From: an uncultured Lachnospiraceae bacterium
Lineage (GTDB): Bacteria > Bacillota > Clostridia > Lachnospirales > Lachnospiraceae
Assembly: GCA_910586025.1 (NCBI GenBank)
Contig: CAJUIO010000087.1
Location: forward strand, 2,551-15,873
Direction: 5' to 3'
Length of the DNA: 13,323 bases
The notes beneath the pieces are model-generated. The model searched no databases. It saw only the letters and a program-made list of their open reading frames with translations, and had not been told where the DNA came from. The position numbers and the translations under genes are program-made. Within the stretch, counting starts at the first letter, position 1, and each line of letters begins with the position of its first letter. Shown one piece after another: positions 13,175-13,323 of the stretch.

Positions 13175-13207
13175 CACTTTACATCCAAAGTATAGTCCGC
13201 TTTACAT
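13175..13207. promoter_or_regulatory. Direct repeats at the XRE promoter, candidate operators
   Basis: CACTTTACAT (13175-13184) and CGCTTTACAT (13198-13207) are near-identical ten-base direct repeats 23 bases apart. They flank the -10 box, one between the promoter boxes and one over the predicted start. This arrangement suits binding by the XRE protein. Confidence 0.5.
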
Positions 13208-13217
13208 GCAATGTCAA
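13189..13217 (-). promoter_or_regulatory. Promoter of the XRE operon
   Basis: On the minus strand a perfect -35 box TTGACA (13212-13217) and the -10 box TATACT (13189-13194) are exactly 17 bases apart. Transcription would begin near 13182, giving a leader of about 90 bases before the TTG start. Confidence 0.8.
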
Positions 13218-13269
13218 GTGCATTTTACTTTTTATCCGGAATCCCCCCTCACGGTTATTGTTCACTCGG

Positions 13270-13323
13270 ATCGGGTAGGAGGCTACCCATTAGTTGAGCA
13301 GCCGACCTCCCACACCACTGTAC
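13270..13323 (-). mobile_element. Group II intron, 3' end (end of domain V and domain VI), partial
   Basis: On the minus strand, GTACAGTGGT at the window edge matches the 3' strand of a bacterial group II intron domain V, followed by the linker GTGGGAGGTC. Domain VI then folds: GGCTGCTC pairs with GGGTAGCC (two G-U pairs) around a seven-base loop, and GGG pairs with CCC lower down. A mismatched A at 13276 sits seven bases from the end in CCTACCCGAT, the typical branch-point position and intron end. The intron would therefore end at 13270. The rest, including any reverse transcriptase gene, lies beyond the window. The 3' flank starts CCGAGTGAAC and reaches the XRE -35 box about 50 bases on. 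The family was recognised from memory and folding by eye. Confidence 0.68.

Overview
The window reads as chromosomal DNA of a gut-type clostridium, most likely a Lachnospiraceae member. The basis is moderately high GC, strong AGGAGG-type ribosome binding sites with occasional TTG starts, near-consensus sigma-A promoters in AT-rich spacers, and families common there (TraX, PadR-DUF1700-DUF4097, CmpB-like membrane proteins, MarR-linked heterodimeric ABC exporters). No phage, CRISPR array, rRNA or tRNA was seen. Almost everything lies on the minus strand, so operons are described from high to low coordinates.

Region A (13323 to 10965): the right edge carries the 3' end of a group II intron (end of domain V plus domain VI), whose body lies outside the window. 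About 50 bases further on, a strong promoter drives an operon of a short XRE regulator with a TTG start, a four-helix membrane protein and a 441-residue CmpB-like membrane protein that contains its domain twice. A clear Rho-independent terminator ends it. Region B (10964 to 8294): a highly structured non-coding repeat of about 120 bases is followed by a PadR-led operon. It runs PadR, DUF1700 membrane protein, DUF4097 beta-repeat protein and an 80-residue membrane protein, with ATGA overlaps between the first three.

Region C (8247 to 6789): a TetR regulator with a perfect 12-bp operator over its own start site precedes an acetolactate synthase large-subunit gene. That gene has lost its middle 300 or so codons, and only its N-terminal domain and C-terminal tail remain. 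A near-copy of the TetR operator sits just before it. Region D (6773 to 5230): an ECF transporter substrate-binding subunit (plus strand, the only such gene) diverges from a TraX-family membrane protein across a spacer rich in palindromes.

Region E (5213 to 1): a MarR-led operon. MarR is followed by two ABC exporter half-subunits that form a textbook asymmetric heterodimer (one subunit with degenerate catalytic residues), an isochorismatase/nicotinamidase-like hydrolase, and a TRIC/UPF0126 membrane protein cut by the window edge. Genes are 1-19 bases apart or overlap by 4, so this looks like one transcript.

Four of the five minus-strand operons start with their own one-component regulator (XRE, PadR, TetR, MarR). 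In each, inverted or direct repeats lie over or beside the predicted promoter, which suggests autoregulation. I see no wholly new system. The items most worth a second look are the structured repeat, the deleted ilvB with its conserved operators, the duplicated CmpB-like protein in an XRE operon, and the group II intron end.
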